NCBI GenBank assembly: GCA_002430125.1
Contig: DJBQ01000174.1
Coordinates: forward strand, 1-6,248
Direction: 5' to 3'
DNA from: Rhodobacterales bacterium UBA5972
GTDB taxonomy: Bacteria > Pseudomonadota > Alphaproteobacteria > Rhodobacterales > Rhodobacteraceae
DNA: 6,248 nt
Positions 6,059 through 6,248 of this stretch are shown here, piece by piece (positions within the stretch are counted from its first letter, which is position 1; each line of letters starts with the position of its first letter). The position numbers and the translations under genes were made by a program. The notes beneath the pieces are model-generated. The model did no database searches. It had not been told where the DNA came from and saw nothing but the letters and a program-made list of their open reading frames with translations.

Positions 6059-6248
6059 TCACCAGTTGACGACACGACCGTCAAACCATTTGGCAATCAG
6101 CGCGCTCAGCGAGCCGTCTGCCTTCATCGCGGTGATCCCGGCATCCATTTTGTCCCTCAGTTCGGCATCAGATTCACGGATACCCATACCAACACCGCCG
6201 CCGATCACCACACTTTGGTCGATCACTTCCAACTCGCCGTTAGAGGAA
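6059..6248 (-). CDS. Periplasmic amino acid-binding protein of an ABC transporter, C-terminal part only
   Basis: Only the last 62 codons and the TGA stop are in the window; the gene starts beyond the right edge. The readable end has GGGVGMGIRESDAELRDKM, then AGITAMKADGSLSALIAKWF and a final VVNW. This is the characteristic C-terminus of family 3 solute-binding proteins (HisJ/ArtJ type): a G-x-G-(I/V)-R strand, then a helix with D-x-x-L, then DG(S/T) and a closing helix with KWF. The mature protein would capture the solute in the periplasm and deliver it to the two permeases encoded downstream. The substrate cannot be told because the binding-site residues are mostly in the missing part. Confidence 0.85.
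   Translation of the reverse strand, partial: SSNGELEVIDQSVVIGGGVGMGIRESDAELRDKMDAGITAMKADGSLSALIAKWFDGRVVNW

Noticed and set aside
1..6248. CRISPR, phage, insertion sequence, toxin-antitoxin, defence or RNA genes
   Set aside because: No regularly spaced repeats, transposase or integrase frames, tRNA-like cloverleafs or rRNA segments were seen; nearly all bases after 247 are accounted for by metabolic and transport genes.

Overview
The window looks like a chromosomal segment of an alphaproteobacterium, most likely a Rhodobacterales (Roseobacter-group) organism. Three things point there: a bifunctional PutA without a DNA-binding domain paired with a divergent Lrp-type PutR, the codon use and moderately high GC (judged by eye), and a GC-rich hairpin plus GGATATTTT repeat at the left end of a kind I associate with Rhodobacterales intergenic regions. 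The genus cannot be fixed from the sequence alone.

Layout, left to right. Positions 1-247 hold no convincing gene; they contain a terminator-like hairpin, the Rhodobacterales-type repeat and a further stem-loop. Positions 248-3742 (minus strand) encode a complete 1164-residue PutA. A 121-bp divergent spacer (3743-3863) carries repeated TTYCTGAT elements, an AT-rich inverted repeat and both ribosome binding sites. Positions 3864-4334 (plus strand) encode PutR, an Lrp/AsnC-family regulator. Its stop codon overlaps that of a convergent gene. From 4331 to the right edge, three minus-strand genes form part of a polar amino acid ABC transporter: a HisM-type permease (4331-5134), a HisQ-type permease (5131-5994, 4-nt ATGA overlap) and the C-terminus of a periplasmic substrate-binding protein (6059-6248, cut by the window edge). 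A hairpin lies between the binding-protein gene and the permeases. No ATPase gene is in the window.

How the parts fit: PutA oxidises proline to glutamate in two steps. PutR is the expected proline-responsive activator of putA and probable autoregulator, acting from the shared spacer. The transporter imports an amino acid or similar polar solute. Its position next to put genes makes a link to amino acid catabolism plausible, but the sequence does not show its substrate. Overall this is an ordinary metabolic region. I see no phage, CRISPR, toxin-antitoxin, defence or other undescribed system; the points worth a second look are regulatory and architectural.
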